Origin: DASUSF01 sp036375275
GTDB taxonomy: Bacteria > Pseudomonadota > Alphaproteobacteria > Geminicoccales > Geminicoccaceae
DNA length: 29,132 nucleotides
Assembly: GCA_036375275.1 (NCBI GenBank)
Contig: DASUSF010000460.1
Location: 1-29,132, forward strand
Direction of reading: 5' to 3'
The translations under genes and the position numbers were made by a program. Shown one piece after another: positions 1 through 6,953 of the stretch. How positions within the stretch are numbered: position 1 is the stretch's first letter; the number at the start of each line of letters is the position of its first letter. The notes under the pieces were generated by a model that worked only from the letters and a program-made list of their open reading frames with translations, did no database searches and was not told where the DNA came from.

Positions 1-328
1 TCGTCAGGGGTCGCGCGGGACCGGGCGGCCGGAGGTCGAGGGCGACCCGAGCACGGCCACGATACCTCGGGGCTCCATCAATGCTCCATGATGATGATTC
101 CACATCCAGGTGTTGAGCATGCTGCACCGCCGAAGCCGGACTCGCAGGTAGGTGATAGCCGGCTAAAGAACAATACGGGAACATTCGCAGCGGACGCCGC
201 CGCATGGCGCCGTCGGGCACGTCCTGACAGGAACAGGGCGGCGGGGCGCCCGCCGGGAGATGCAGGTAAAGGCGGGGCGCCCGCCGGGGGATGCGGGTAA
301 AGGAGCTGAGGGACGCGAGGGTCGGACG
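1..328. other. non-coding left edge
   Basis: I see no convincing gene here. The plus-strand frame starting at base 1 stays open to about 300, but it encodes an Arg/Ala/Gly-rich string with no recognisable family and crosses a repeat, so I treat it as chance. The segment around 100-190 is less GC-rich than its surroundings. The right third holds two tandem 31-bp repeats (annotated separately) that lie just past the stop codon of the minus-strand yejF. Confidence 0.5.
240..301. repeat. two tandem 31-bp hairpin repeats, possible terminator
   Basis: Copies lie at 240-270 and 271-301 and differ at only two positions (258/289 and 264/295). Each contains the 8-bp palindrome GGGCGCCC flanked by GGC and GCC, so each can fold into a strong GC hairpin. 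Read on the minus strand, each hairpin is followed by TTTACC. The array begins 28 bp past the yejF stop codon. A tandem weak intrinsic terminator, or a processing/stability element for the yej transcript, is possible. There is no real U-tract, so the terminator role is inference. Confidence 0.45.
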
Positions 329-1954
329 TCAGGTGGCGACCAGATCGCTCTCCACCGCCTCGATCTCGAACGCCGCCGCCATCAGCGCCCGGGTGTAGGG
401 GTTGGCCGGCTGTTCGAACACGCGGTCCGCCGGCCCCTGCTCGACCACCTGGCCGTCGCGCATGACGATGACGTGGTCGCTCAGCGCCCGGACCACCCGG
501 AGGTCGTGGCTGATGAACATGTAGGCGAGGCCGTGGCGCGCCTGGAGGTCGCGGAGCAGGTCGACGATCTGCGCCTGGACCGACATGTCGAGCGCCGAGG
601 TCGGCTCGTCGAGCACCACGAACTTGGGCTCGAGCACCATGGCGCGGGCGATGCTGATCCGCTGCCGCTGACCGCCCGAGAACTCGTGCGGGTAGCGGTC
701 CTGGCTCGCCGGATCGAGCCCGACCTCGTCGAGCGCGCGGGCGACCCGCTCGCGGCGCTCCGCGCCGTTGCCGCCGAGGCCGTGGAGCCCCAGCCCTTCG
801 CCGACGATCTGGCCGATCGAGAGCCGGGGCGAGAGGCTGGAGAACGGGTCCTGGAAGACGATCTGCATCTCGCGCCGGAGCGGACGGAGCCGGCGCGTCG
901 ACCAGCCCTGGATGTCCTGGCCCCGGAAGCGGATCGCGCCCTCGCTCCTGAGCAGGCGGAGGAGGGCGAGGCCGAGCGTGGTCTTGCCCGATCCGCTCTC
1001 GCCTACCACGCCGACCGTCTGTCCGCGGCGCACCAGGACGTCGATCCCGTCGACCGCCTTGACGTGCCCGACGGTCCGCCGGAGGAGGCCGCGCTGGATC
1101 GGGAAGTGCACCTTGACCCGCTCGCCCGCCATCACCACCGGCGCCGACTCGTCCCGCTGCAGCGGCCGCCCTTTCGGCTCGGCCGCGAGGAGGTGCCGGG
1201 TGTAGGGATGCTGCGGGCGCTCGAAGATGTCCTCGACCGCCCCCTGCTCGACCATCTCGCCGTCGGTCATGACCGCGACCCGGTCAGCGGTCTTGCGGAC
1301 GATGGTGAGGTCGTGGGTGATCAGCATGACCGCCATGCCGAGGCGCTGCTGCAGGTCCTCGAGCAGCTTCAGGATCTGCGCCTGGACCGTCACGTCGAGG
1401 GCGGTGGTCGGCTCGTCCGCGATCAGCAGGTCCGGCTCGTTGGCGAGCGCCATCGCGATCATCACCCGCTGGCGCTGGCCGCCGGACAGTTGGTGCGGGT
1501 AGGCGTCGAGCCGGCGCTCGGCGTCCTGGAGACGGACCAGCTCGAGCAGCTCCAGGGTCCGCGCGCGCGCGGCGCTCCGGCTCATCCCCCGGTGCAGGAT
1601 CAGGGTCTCGCTGACCTGCTTCTCGACCTTGTGCAGCGGGTTGAGCGAGGTCATCGGCTCCTGGAAGATCATGCCGATCCGCCCGCCCCGGACCCGCTGC
1701 ATGGCCGTCTCGTCGGCGCCCATCAGCTCCTCGCCCTGGAGCCTGATGCTGCCGCTCGGGTGCGACGCCTTCGGATAGGGGAGCAGCTGGAGCACCGAGA
1801 GCGCGGTCACGGACTTCCCGGAGCCGCTCTCGCCGACCACCGCGAGGGTCTCGCCCCGGTCGATGTGGAACGACGCTCCGCGCACCGCCAGCACGTCGCC
1901 GCCCTCGACCCGGAACGTGACCGAGAGGTCGTCGACCTCCAGGAGACGGCTCAT
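329..1954 (-). CDS. yejF: YejF-like ABC transporter ATPase (two ABC modules)
   Basis: Cytoplasmic ATPase that powers oligopeptide uptake through YejB/YejE. The 541-residue protein holds two complete ABC modules. Module 1 has Walker A GESGSGKS (41-48), a Q-loop FQEP, signature LSGGQ (156-160), Walker B LLIADE (176-181) and H-loop His214. Module 2 has Walker A GESGSGKT (318-325), FQDP, signature FSGGQ (425-429), Walker B FVVLDE and a later H-loop SHD. Each module ends with the PYTR segment typical of oligopeptide/dipeptide ATPases (oligo_HPY extension). Fusing both ATPases in one chain is characteristic of YejF, whereas Opp/Dpp systems use two separate ATPases. It is last in yejABEF, with 10 bp between its start and the yejE stop. 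The substrate range (peptides, microcin C-like compounds) is inferred from the family. Confidence 0.95.
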   Translation of the reverse strand: MSRLLEVDDLSVTFRVEGGDVLAVRGASFHIDRGETLAVVGESGSGKSVTALSVLQLLPYPKASHPSGSIRLQGEELMGADETAMQRVRGGRIGMIFQEPMTSLNPLHKVEKQVSETLILHRGMSRSAARARTLELLELVRLQDAERRLDAYPHQLSGGQRQRVMIAMALANEPDLLIADEPTTALDVTVQAQILKLLEDLQQRLGMAVMLITHDLTIVRKTADRVAVMTDGEMVEQGAVEDIFERPQHPYTRHLLAAEPKGRPLQRDESAPVVMAGERVKVHFPIQRGLLRRTVGHVKAVDGIDVLVRRGQTVGVVGESGSGKTTLGLALLRLLRSEGAIRFRGQDIQGWSTRRLRPLRREMQIVFQDPFSSLSPRLSIGQIVGEGLGLHGLGGNGAERRERVARALDEVGLDPASQDRYPHEFSGGQRQRISIARAMVLEPKFVVLDEPTSALDMSVQAQIVDLLRDLQARHGLAYMFISHDLRVVRALSDHVIVMRDGQVVEQGPADRVFEQPANPYTRALMAAAFEIEAVESDLVAT

Positions 1955-1964
1955 CGGCTGGCCC

Positions 1965-3047
1965 TCACCGGAAGGTCTTCCGCGGATCGAACGCGTCGCG
2001 CACCGCCTCGCCGATGAACACCAGCAGCGAGAGCATCACCGCCATGACCACGAAGCCGGAGATGCCGAGCCAGGGCGCCTGCAGGTTGGCCTTGCCCTGG
2101 GCGAGCAGCTCGCCGAGCGAAGGCGAGCCGGCGGGCAGGCCGAAGCCCAGGAAGTCGAGCGAGGTCAGGCTCGTGATGCCGCCGATCAGGATGAACGGCA
2201 TGAAGGTGAGCGTCGAGACCATGGCGTTCGGGAGCACGTGCCGGACCATGATGATGTGGTTGGGGACGCCGAGCGCCCGTGCCGCGCGCACGAAGTCGAA
2301 GTTCCGGGCGCGCAGGAACTCGGCCCGGACCACGCCGACCAGCGCCACCCACTGGAACAGGAGCAGGAGCCCCAGCAGCCACCAGAAGTTCGGAGTCACG
2401 ACGCTCGCCAGGATGATCAGCAGGTAGAGCGTCGGCATCGAGGTCCAGATCTCGATGAAGCGCTGGAACAGCAGATCGAGCCAGCCGCCGTAGTACCCCT
2501 GCACCGCGCCGGCGATGATCCCGATGATCGAGCTCAGGATGGTCAGGATCAGCCCGAACAGCACCGAGATGCGGAAGCCGTAGATGATCCGGGCGACGAC
2601 GTCGCGCGCCTGATCGTCGGTGCCGAGCCAGTTCATAGCACTCGGCGGCGACGGCGCCGGCGTCGGCAGGTCGTAGATCACGGTGTCGTAGCTGTAGGGG
2701 ATCGGCGGCCAGATCGCGAAGCCCCGCTCGTCGATCAGCTCCATGACGAAGGGGTCGGTGTAGTCGGCCTCGGTCGGGAAGTCGCCGCCGAATGTTGTTT
2801 CTGGATACGCGACCAGGAACGGCGCGTAGACCTCGCCGTCGAACCAGACCAGGAGCGGCTTGTCGTTCGCGACCACCTCGGCGAACAGGGTGACCACGAA
2901 CAGGACCATGAAGATGTAGAGCGAGACGTAGCCCCGGCGGTTGGCCTTGAAGTTGGCGAGCCGCCGCTGGTTGATCGGGCTGACCCGGAGCGGCACCCCG
3001 AGCAGCCACTCCCGGCGCCGCGGCGGGCTGAGGGCGACCGTCGCCAT
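1965..3047 (-). CDS. yejE: YejE-like peptide ABC transporter permease
   Basis: Inner-membrane permease subunit of 360 residues. After a basic N-terminus comes a first membrane helix (about 42-62), then a long periplasmic loop rich in acidic and aromatic residues (about 65-140), then a block of five hydrophobic helices. The EAA loop that docks on the ATPase is seen as RAARALGVPNHIIMVRHVLP. The protein ends in DAFDPRKTFR, as YejE/OppC-type permeases do. The ATG overlaps the yejB stop by one base (TGATG), so translation of the two permeases is probably coupled. The long periplasmic loop and the pairing with a double-module ATPase argue for YejE rather than DppC/OppC. Confidence 0.95.
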   Translation of the reverse strand: MATVALSPPRRREWLLGVPLRVSPINQRRLANFKANRRGYVSLYIFMVLFVVTLFAEVVANDKPLLVWFDGEVYAPFLVAYPETTFGGDFPTEADYTDPFVMELIDERGFAIWPPIPYSYDTVIYDLPTPAPSPPSAMNWLGTDDQARDVVARIIYGFRISVLFGLILTILSSIIGIIAGAVQGYYGGWLDLLFQRFIEIWTSMPTLYLLIILASVVTPNFWWLLGLLLLFQWVALVGVVRAEFLRARNFDFVRAARALGVPNHIIMVRHVLPNAMVSTLTFMPFILIGGITSLTSLDFLGFGLPAGSPSLGELLAQGKANLQAPWLGISGFVVMAVMLSLLVFIGEAVRDAFDPRKTFR

Positions 3048-4153
3048 CAGGCCTCGCGGCTCTCGAAGTCGATCCGGGGATCGATCGCGACGTACATCAT
3101 GTCCGAGATCAGCTGCATGATCAGGCCCAGGAGGCCGAACATGTAGAGCGAGGCGAACATCACCGGGTAGTCGCGCTTGAGCGCCGCCTCGTAGCCGAGC
3201 AGCCCGAGCCCGTCGAGCGAGAAGATGATCTCGATCAGGAAGGCGCCGGTGAACAGGATGCCGACGAAGGCCGCGGGAAAGCCGGCGATGATGATCAGCA
3301 TGCCGTTCCTGAACACGTGGCCGTAGAGCACCCGGCGCTCGACCAGCCCCTTGGCGCGCGCGGTCAGCACGTACTGCTTGTTGATCTCCTCGAGGAAGGA
3401 GTTCTTGGTCAGCATGGTCATGCCGGCGAAGGCGCCGATCATCAGCGAGATCAGCGGCAGCGTCAGGTGCCAGAAGTAGTCGACGATCCGCTCCGGCCAG
3501 CTGAGCTGCTCCCAGTTGTCCGAGACCAGGCCGCGCAGCGGGAACCAGTCGAAGAAGCTGCCGCCGGCGAACAGCACGATCAGCAGGATCGCGAACAGGA
3601 AGCCCGGGATCGCGTTGCCGACGATCACGAGGCCGCTCGTCCAGATGTCGAACTTGGAGCCGTCGCGGACCGCCTTCGCGATCCCGAGCGGGATCGAGAT
3701 CAGGTAGGTCAGGAGGGTGGTCCAGAGGCCGAGCGAGATCGAGACCGGCATCTTGTCGATGATCAGGTCGATCACCGATTCGTCGCGGAAGTAGCTGCTG
3801 CCGAAATCGAACCTGAGGTACTGGCCCATCATCTGGAAGAAGCGCTCGTGCAGCGGCTTGTCGAAGCCGTAGAGCCGCTCGATCTCGGTGATGAACTCGG
3901 GATCGAGGCCCTGCGCGCCCCGGTAGCGGCCGGCGCCCTCGCTGGTCGCCCCTCCGCCACCGCCGCCCTGGATGTCGCCCTGCCCCGCGCCGCTGACCCG
4001 CGCGGTGACGTCGACCCCGCTCCCGGTGAGCTCGGCGATCAGCTGCTCGACCGGGCCGCCCGGGGCGACGTTGATGACCAGGAAATTGATGATCATGATC
4101 CCGAGCAGCGTCGGGACGATCAGCAGCAGGCGCTTGGTGATGTAGGCCAGCAA
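3047..4153 (-). CDS. yejB: YejB-like peptide ABC transporter permease
   Basis: Second inner-membrane permease, 368 residues, of the OppB/DppB/YejB class. The N-terminus MLAYITKRLLL runs into a first helix ending in NVAPGGPVEQ, a typical YejB start. The start codon is TTG at 4153; no ATG lies nearby and upstream sequence lacks the family pattern. The EAA motif region is TARAKGLVERRVLYGHVFRN. The C-terminus AIDPRIDFESREA is typical. One oddity is a glycine-rich, low-complexity stretch at about residues 55-80 (six consecutive glycines) in the periplasmic loop just before the conserved LYGFDKPLHERF segment. Its stop overlaps the yejE start by one base and its own start lies 28 bp beyond the yejA stop. 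Confidence 0.94.
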   Translation of the reverse strand: MLAYITKRLLLIVPTLLGIMIINFLVINVAPGGPVEQLIAELTGSGVDVTARVSGAGQGDIQGGGGGGATSEGAGRYRGAQGLDPEFITEIERLYGFDKPLHERFFQMMGQYLRFDFGSSYFRDESVIDLIIDKMPVSISLGLWTTLLTYLISIPLGIAKAVRDGSKFDIWTSGLVIVGNAIPGFLFAILLIVLFAGGSFFDWFPLRGLVSDNWEQLSWPERIVDYFWHLTLPLISLMIGAFAGMTMLTKNSFLEEINKQYVLTARAKGLVERRVLYGHVFRNGMLIIIAGFPAAFVGILFTGAFLIEIIFSLDGLGLLGYEAALKRDYPVMFASLYMFGLLGLIMQLISDMMYVAIDPRIDFESREA

Positions 4154-4181
4154 GGGAGTGCGGCGTCCGGCCGGACCGGCC

Positions 4182-6053
4182 TCAGTTCGCGGGCGCGGCC
4201 CGAGCGCCGCCCGCTTCCTCCTGCTCCTCCTCGACCTCGGCGACCGCGGCCTGATCGATCCACCAGGTCATGAGGTCGATCCCGTACTTGGGATCCTCCT
4301 TCGGGCGCTCGAACTTGTCCCAGTAGGCGATGCGCGTGGTCCGGATGTGCCACTGCGGGATCACGTAGTGGTTCCAGAGCAGGACCCGGTCGAGCGCCCG
4401 GCTCGCGGCGATCAGGTCGTCCCGGCTCGGCGCCTGGATGATCTTGTCGACCAGGACGTCGACCACCTCGTTCTTGATGCCGATCAGGTTGCGTCCGCCG
4501 CGCACGTCGGCCGCCTCGCTGCCCCAGAAGTCGCGCTGCTCGTTGCCCGGCGACAGGCTCTGGCCGAAGGTCGAGATGACCATGTCGAAGTCGTAGTCGT
4601 CGAGCCGGTTCTGGTACTGCGCCGGATCCACCGTCCGCACGTCGACGTCGATGCCGAGCCGCTCGAGGTTCTTCCGGAACGGCAGCACCACCCGCTCGAA
4701 GGCCGGCGAGACGAGCAGGATCTCGAACCGCATCGGCTGACCCTCGGCGTTCCGGAGCTTGCCGTCCCGGACCGTCCAGCCGGCCTCGTTCAGGAGCTGC
4801 AGCGCCTGGCGAAGGTTGCGCCGCGGGTTGCCCGAGCCATCGGTCGACGGCGGCTCGTAGACGCTGGTGAACACCTCCTCCGGGAGCTGGTCGCGGTAGG
4901 GCTCGAGCAGCGCGAGCTCGGCCTCGCCCGGCAGGCCGGTCGCCGCCAGCTCGGAGTTCGAGAAGAAGCTACTGGTGCGCTCGTACTGGCCGTAGAACAG
5001 GTTCTGGTTGGTCCACTCGAAGTCGAACGCGTAGCCCAGCGCCTCGCGCACCTTGGGATCGTCGAACGGCGCGCGGCGGGTGTTGAAGATGAAGGCCTGC
5101 ATGCCGGTGCCGCGCTCGTGCGGGATCTCCTCGAGCTTGATCCGCCCGGCGGCGACCGCCGGCCCGGTGTAGCCGGTCGCCCAGAGCTTGCTGGTGTTCT
5201 CGACCCGGACGTCGTACTCGCCGGCCTTGAACGCCTCGAGCGCGACGTTCGCATCCCGGAAGTACTCGTAGCTGATCTCGTCGAAGTTGTACCGGCCGAC
5301 GTTCACCGGCAGATCGGCGCCCCAGTAGTCCTCGACCCGCTCGAAGCTGATCCGGCGCCCCGGGTCGACCGACTTGATCCGGTACGGTCCGCTGCCGAGC
5401 GGCGGCTCGAGCGTGGTCCGGTCGAACTCGCGGTCCTCGTAGTAGTGCTTGGGCAGGACCGGCATCTGCCCGGCGATCAGGGGCAGCTCGCGGTTCACGG
5501 TGCCGTCGAAGGTCATCCTGACCCGCCGCTCGCCATCGGCGACCGCTTCCGTGATGTTGGCGTAGTACGCCCGGTAGAAGGGATGCCCCTTCTCCTTGAG
5601 CGTGTTGAAGGACCAGATGACGTCCTCGACGGTGATCGGCCGGCCGTCGTGCCAGCGCGCCTCGGGATGCAGCGTGAACGCGACCCAGGAGCGATCCTCG
5701 GGGATCTCGATGCTCTCGGCGACCAGCCCGTATTCCGAGAACGGCTCGTCGAGGCTACCCGTGGTCAGGGTCTCGAAGATCAGGCTGACGCCGGCGGCCG
5801 GCGTTCCCTTGAGGATGAACGGGTTGAGATTGTCGAAGCTGCCGATCGCCGACTCGACCATCGTCCCGCCCTTGGGCGCGTTCGGATTGACGTAGTCGAA
5901 GTGCTCGAAGTCCGCGCCGTACTTCAGCTCGCCGAACATCGAGGCGCCGTGGACCGGCTCCACCGCGCCGACGGGAGCCGCGAGCGCGCTGGTGAGGAAG
6001 CCGGCGAGGAGCAGGGCTGCGGAGAGCGGGCGTCGAAGCATGGGCGATGGCAT
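4182..6053 (-). CDS. yejA: YejA-like periplasmic oligopeptide-binding protein
   Basis: Extracellular solute-binding protein of family 5 that captures peptides in the periplasm and delivers them to YejB/YejE. It is 623 residues with a Sec signal peptide at about 1-25 (basic MLRRP, hydrophobic LSAALLLAGFLTSALA). The mature part starts with the YejA hallmark GELKYGADFEHFDYVNPNAPKGG (quoted across residues of the mature N-terminus in part: YGADFEHFDYVNPNAP). The segment RWHDGRPITVEDVIWSFNTL is the family 5 signature region. The C-terminus is Ala/Glu-rich. Translation may start at the ATG at 6053 or at the ATG at 6041; neither has a strong Shine-Dalgarno sequence. It is first in the operon, behind a promoter-like sequence at 6086-6115. 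High expression relative to the downstream genes is expected but not shown. Confidence 0.93.
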   Translation of the reverse strand: MPSPMLRRPLSAALLLAGFLTSALAAPVGAVEPVHGASMFGELKYGADFEHFDYVNPNAPKGGTMVESAIGSFDNLNPFILKGTPAAGVSLIFETLTTGSLDEPFSEYGLVAESIEIPEDRSWVAFTLHPEARWHDGRPITVEDVIWSFNTLKEKGHPFYRAYYANITEAVADGERRVRMTFDGTVNRELPLIAGQMPVLPKHYYEDREFDRTTLEPPLGSGPYRIKSVDPGRRISFERVEDYWGADLPVNVGRYNFDEISYEYFRDANVALEAFKAGEYDVRVENTSKLWATGYTGPAVAAGRIKLEEIPHERGTGMQAFIFNTRRAPFDDPKVREALGYAFDFEWTNQNLFYGQYERTSSFFSNSELAATGLPGEAELALLEPYRDQLPEEVFTSVYEPPSTDGSGNPRRNLRQALQLLNEAGWTVRDGKLRNAEGQPMRFEILLVSPAFERVVLPFRKNLERLGIDVDVRTVDPAQYQNRLDDYDFDMVISTFGQSLSPGNEQRDFWGSEAADVRGGRNLIGIKNEVVDVLVDKIIQAPSRDDLIAASRALDRVLLWNHYVIPQWHIRTTRIAYWDKFERPKEDPKYGIDLMTWWIDQAAVAEVEEEQEEAGGARAAPAN

Positions 6054-6085
6054 CCGGTCGCTCGATCTGAAACCAGTGGTCGCTC

Positions 6086-6115
6086 TCTATATAAGGGCGT
6101 GCGCCCCGATGACAG
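6086..6115 (-). promoter_or_regulatory. candidate sigma70 promoter for yejABEF
   Basis: On the minus strand, CTGTCA (6110-6115) and TATAGA (6086-6091) are separated by 18 bp, giving a transcription start near 6079 and a leader of about 26 nt before yejA. The spacer contains the perfect 12-bp palindrome GGGCGTGCGCCC-type dyad (arms GGGCG and CGCCC, 6095-6106). A dyad between the -35 and -10 elements would suit a repressor, but no regulator gene is nearby. This was judged by eye only. Confidence 0.4.
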
Positions 6116-6141
6116 CCGCTTCGGCGCCGGATGAGCGAGGT

Positions 6142-6933
6142 TTAATGCGCGCGGGAAGCGAGCAGCTCGAGCGCCGCGGCGTGGACCCGGCGGTCGCCGG
6201 CGGCCAGCACCCGCCCGTCGGAGCCGCGGCGCAGCGGCTGGCCGGCCCAGTCGGTCATGAGCCCGCCGGCGCCCTCGACCACCGGGACGAGGGCGAGGAA
6301 GTCGTGGCCGTCCAGGCCGGCCTCGACGATCAGGTCGGCGAAGCCCATGGCGAGCAGGCCGTAGGCGTAGCAGTCGCCGCCGAACATCGCGAGCTTGACC
6401 GCCGCCTCGACCCGCCCGTAGGCGTCGCGCTCGGGTCCGCGCGCGAACAGGAGCGGGCTCGTGGTCGAGAGCACCGCGTCCTCGAGCCGGGCGCAGGCCC
6501 GGACCTGGATCTCGGCGCCGTTGCAGCGGCTCGGCCGGCCCACGACGCCAATCCAGCGCTCGCCGAGGATGCACTGGTCGATGATCCCGAGCAGCGGCCG
6601 GCCGTCCCGGACCAGACTGATCAGGGTCCCGAACATCGGGCGTCCGGTGATGAACGACTTGGTGCCGTCGATCGGATCGAGGCTCCAGACCAGGTCCGCC
6701 CCCGGGTTCCGGTCAGGCTCCTCCTCGCCCTCGATCCCATGGTCGGGAAAGCGCGCCTCGATCAGCCGGCGAAGCGTCGCCTCGGTCTCGCGGTCGGCGA
6801 TGGTGACCGGGCTCTGGTCGGACTTTTCCTCGACGTCGACCGCGGTCCGGAAGTAGCGCCGCAGCACCTCGCCCGCGGCGTCGGCGAGGCGGTCGGCGAA
6901 GCTGACGTAGCCGTCGAGGTCAGGACCGGTCAC
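6142..6933 (-). CDS. hisN: histidinol-phosphatase, inositol monophosphatase family
   Basis: Mg2+-dependent phosphatase of the inositol monophosphatase fold, 263 residues. It most likely hydrolyses L-histidinol phosphate in histidine synthesis. The metal-binding motifs are GIEGEE (around 66-71) and WSLDPIDGTKSF (Asp86, Asp89, Gly90, Thr91). The late motif reads HDFLALVPVVEGAGG, matching the HisN subgroup rather than the WDxAA form of SuhB/ImpA. The GTG at 6933 is chosen because homology begins there; the open frame continues upstream, but only through the cytochrome gene in another frame. It starts 20 bp after the stop of the cytochrome c gene and probably shares its transcript. Alternative: another sugar- or polyol-phosphate phosphatase of the same fold. 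Confidence 0.85.
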   Translation of the reverse strand: MTGPDLDGYVSFADRLADAAGEVLRRYFRTAVDVEEKSDQSPVTIADRETEATLRRLIEARFPDHGIEGEEEPDRNPGADLVWSLDPIDGTKSFITGRPMFGTLISLVRDGRPLLGIIDQCILGERWIGVVGRPSRCNGAEIQVRACARLEDAVLSTTSPLLFARGPERDAYGRVEAAVKLAMFGGDCYAYGLLAMGFADLIVEAGLDGHDFLALVPVVEGAGGLMTDWAGQPLRRGSDGRVLAAGDRRVHAAALELLASRAH

Positions 6934-6953
6934 CGGGCCCCCCGCCCACCCGC

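Noticed and set aside
4..78. Minus-strand 24-codon frame with GIVAVLGSPSTSGR and a GGAG upstream, recalling the start of an NADPH-dependent FMN reductase
   Set aside because: It stops at 4-6, and neither other frame continues with flavodoxin-like sequence. Too short to separate from chance.
260..2017. A 585-codon plus-strand open frame antisense to yejF
   Set aside because: Its sequence mirrors the codons of the ABC ATPase on the other strand and starts inside the tandem repeat. Not a gene.
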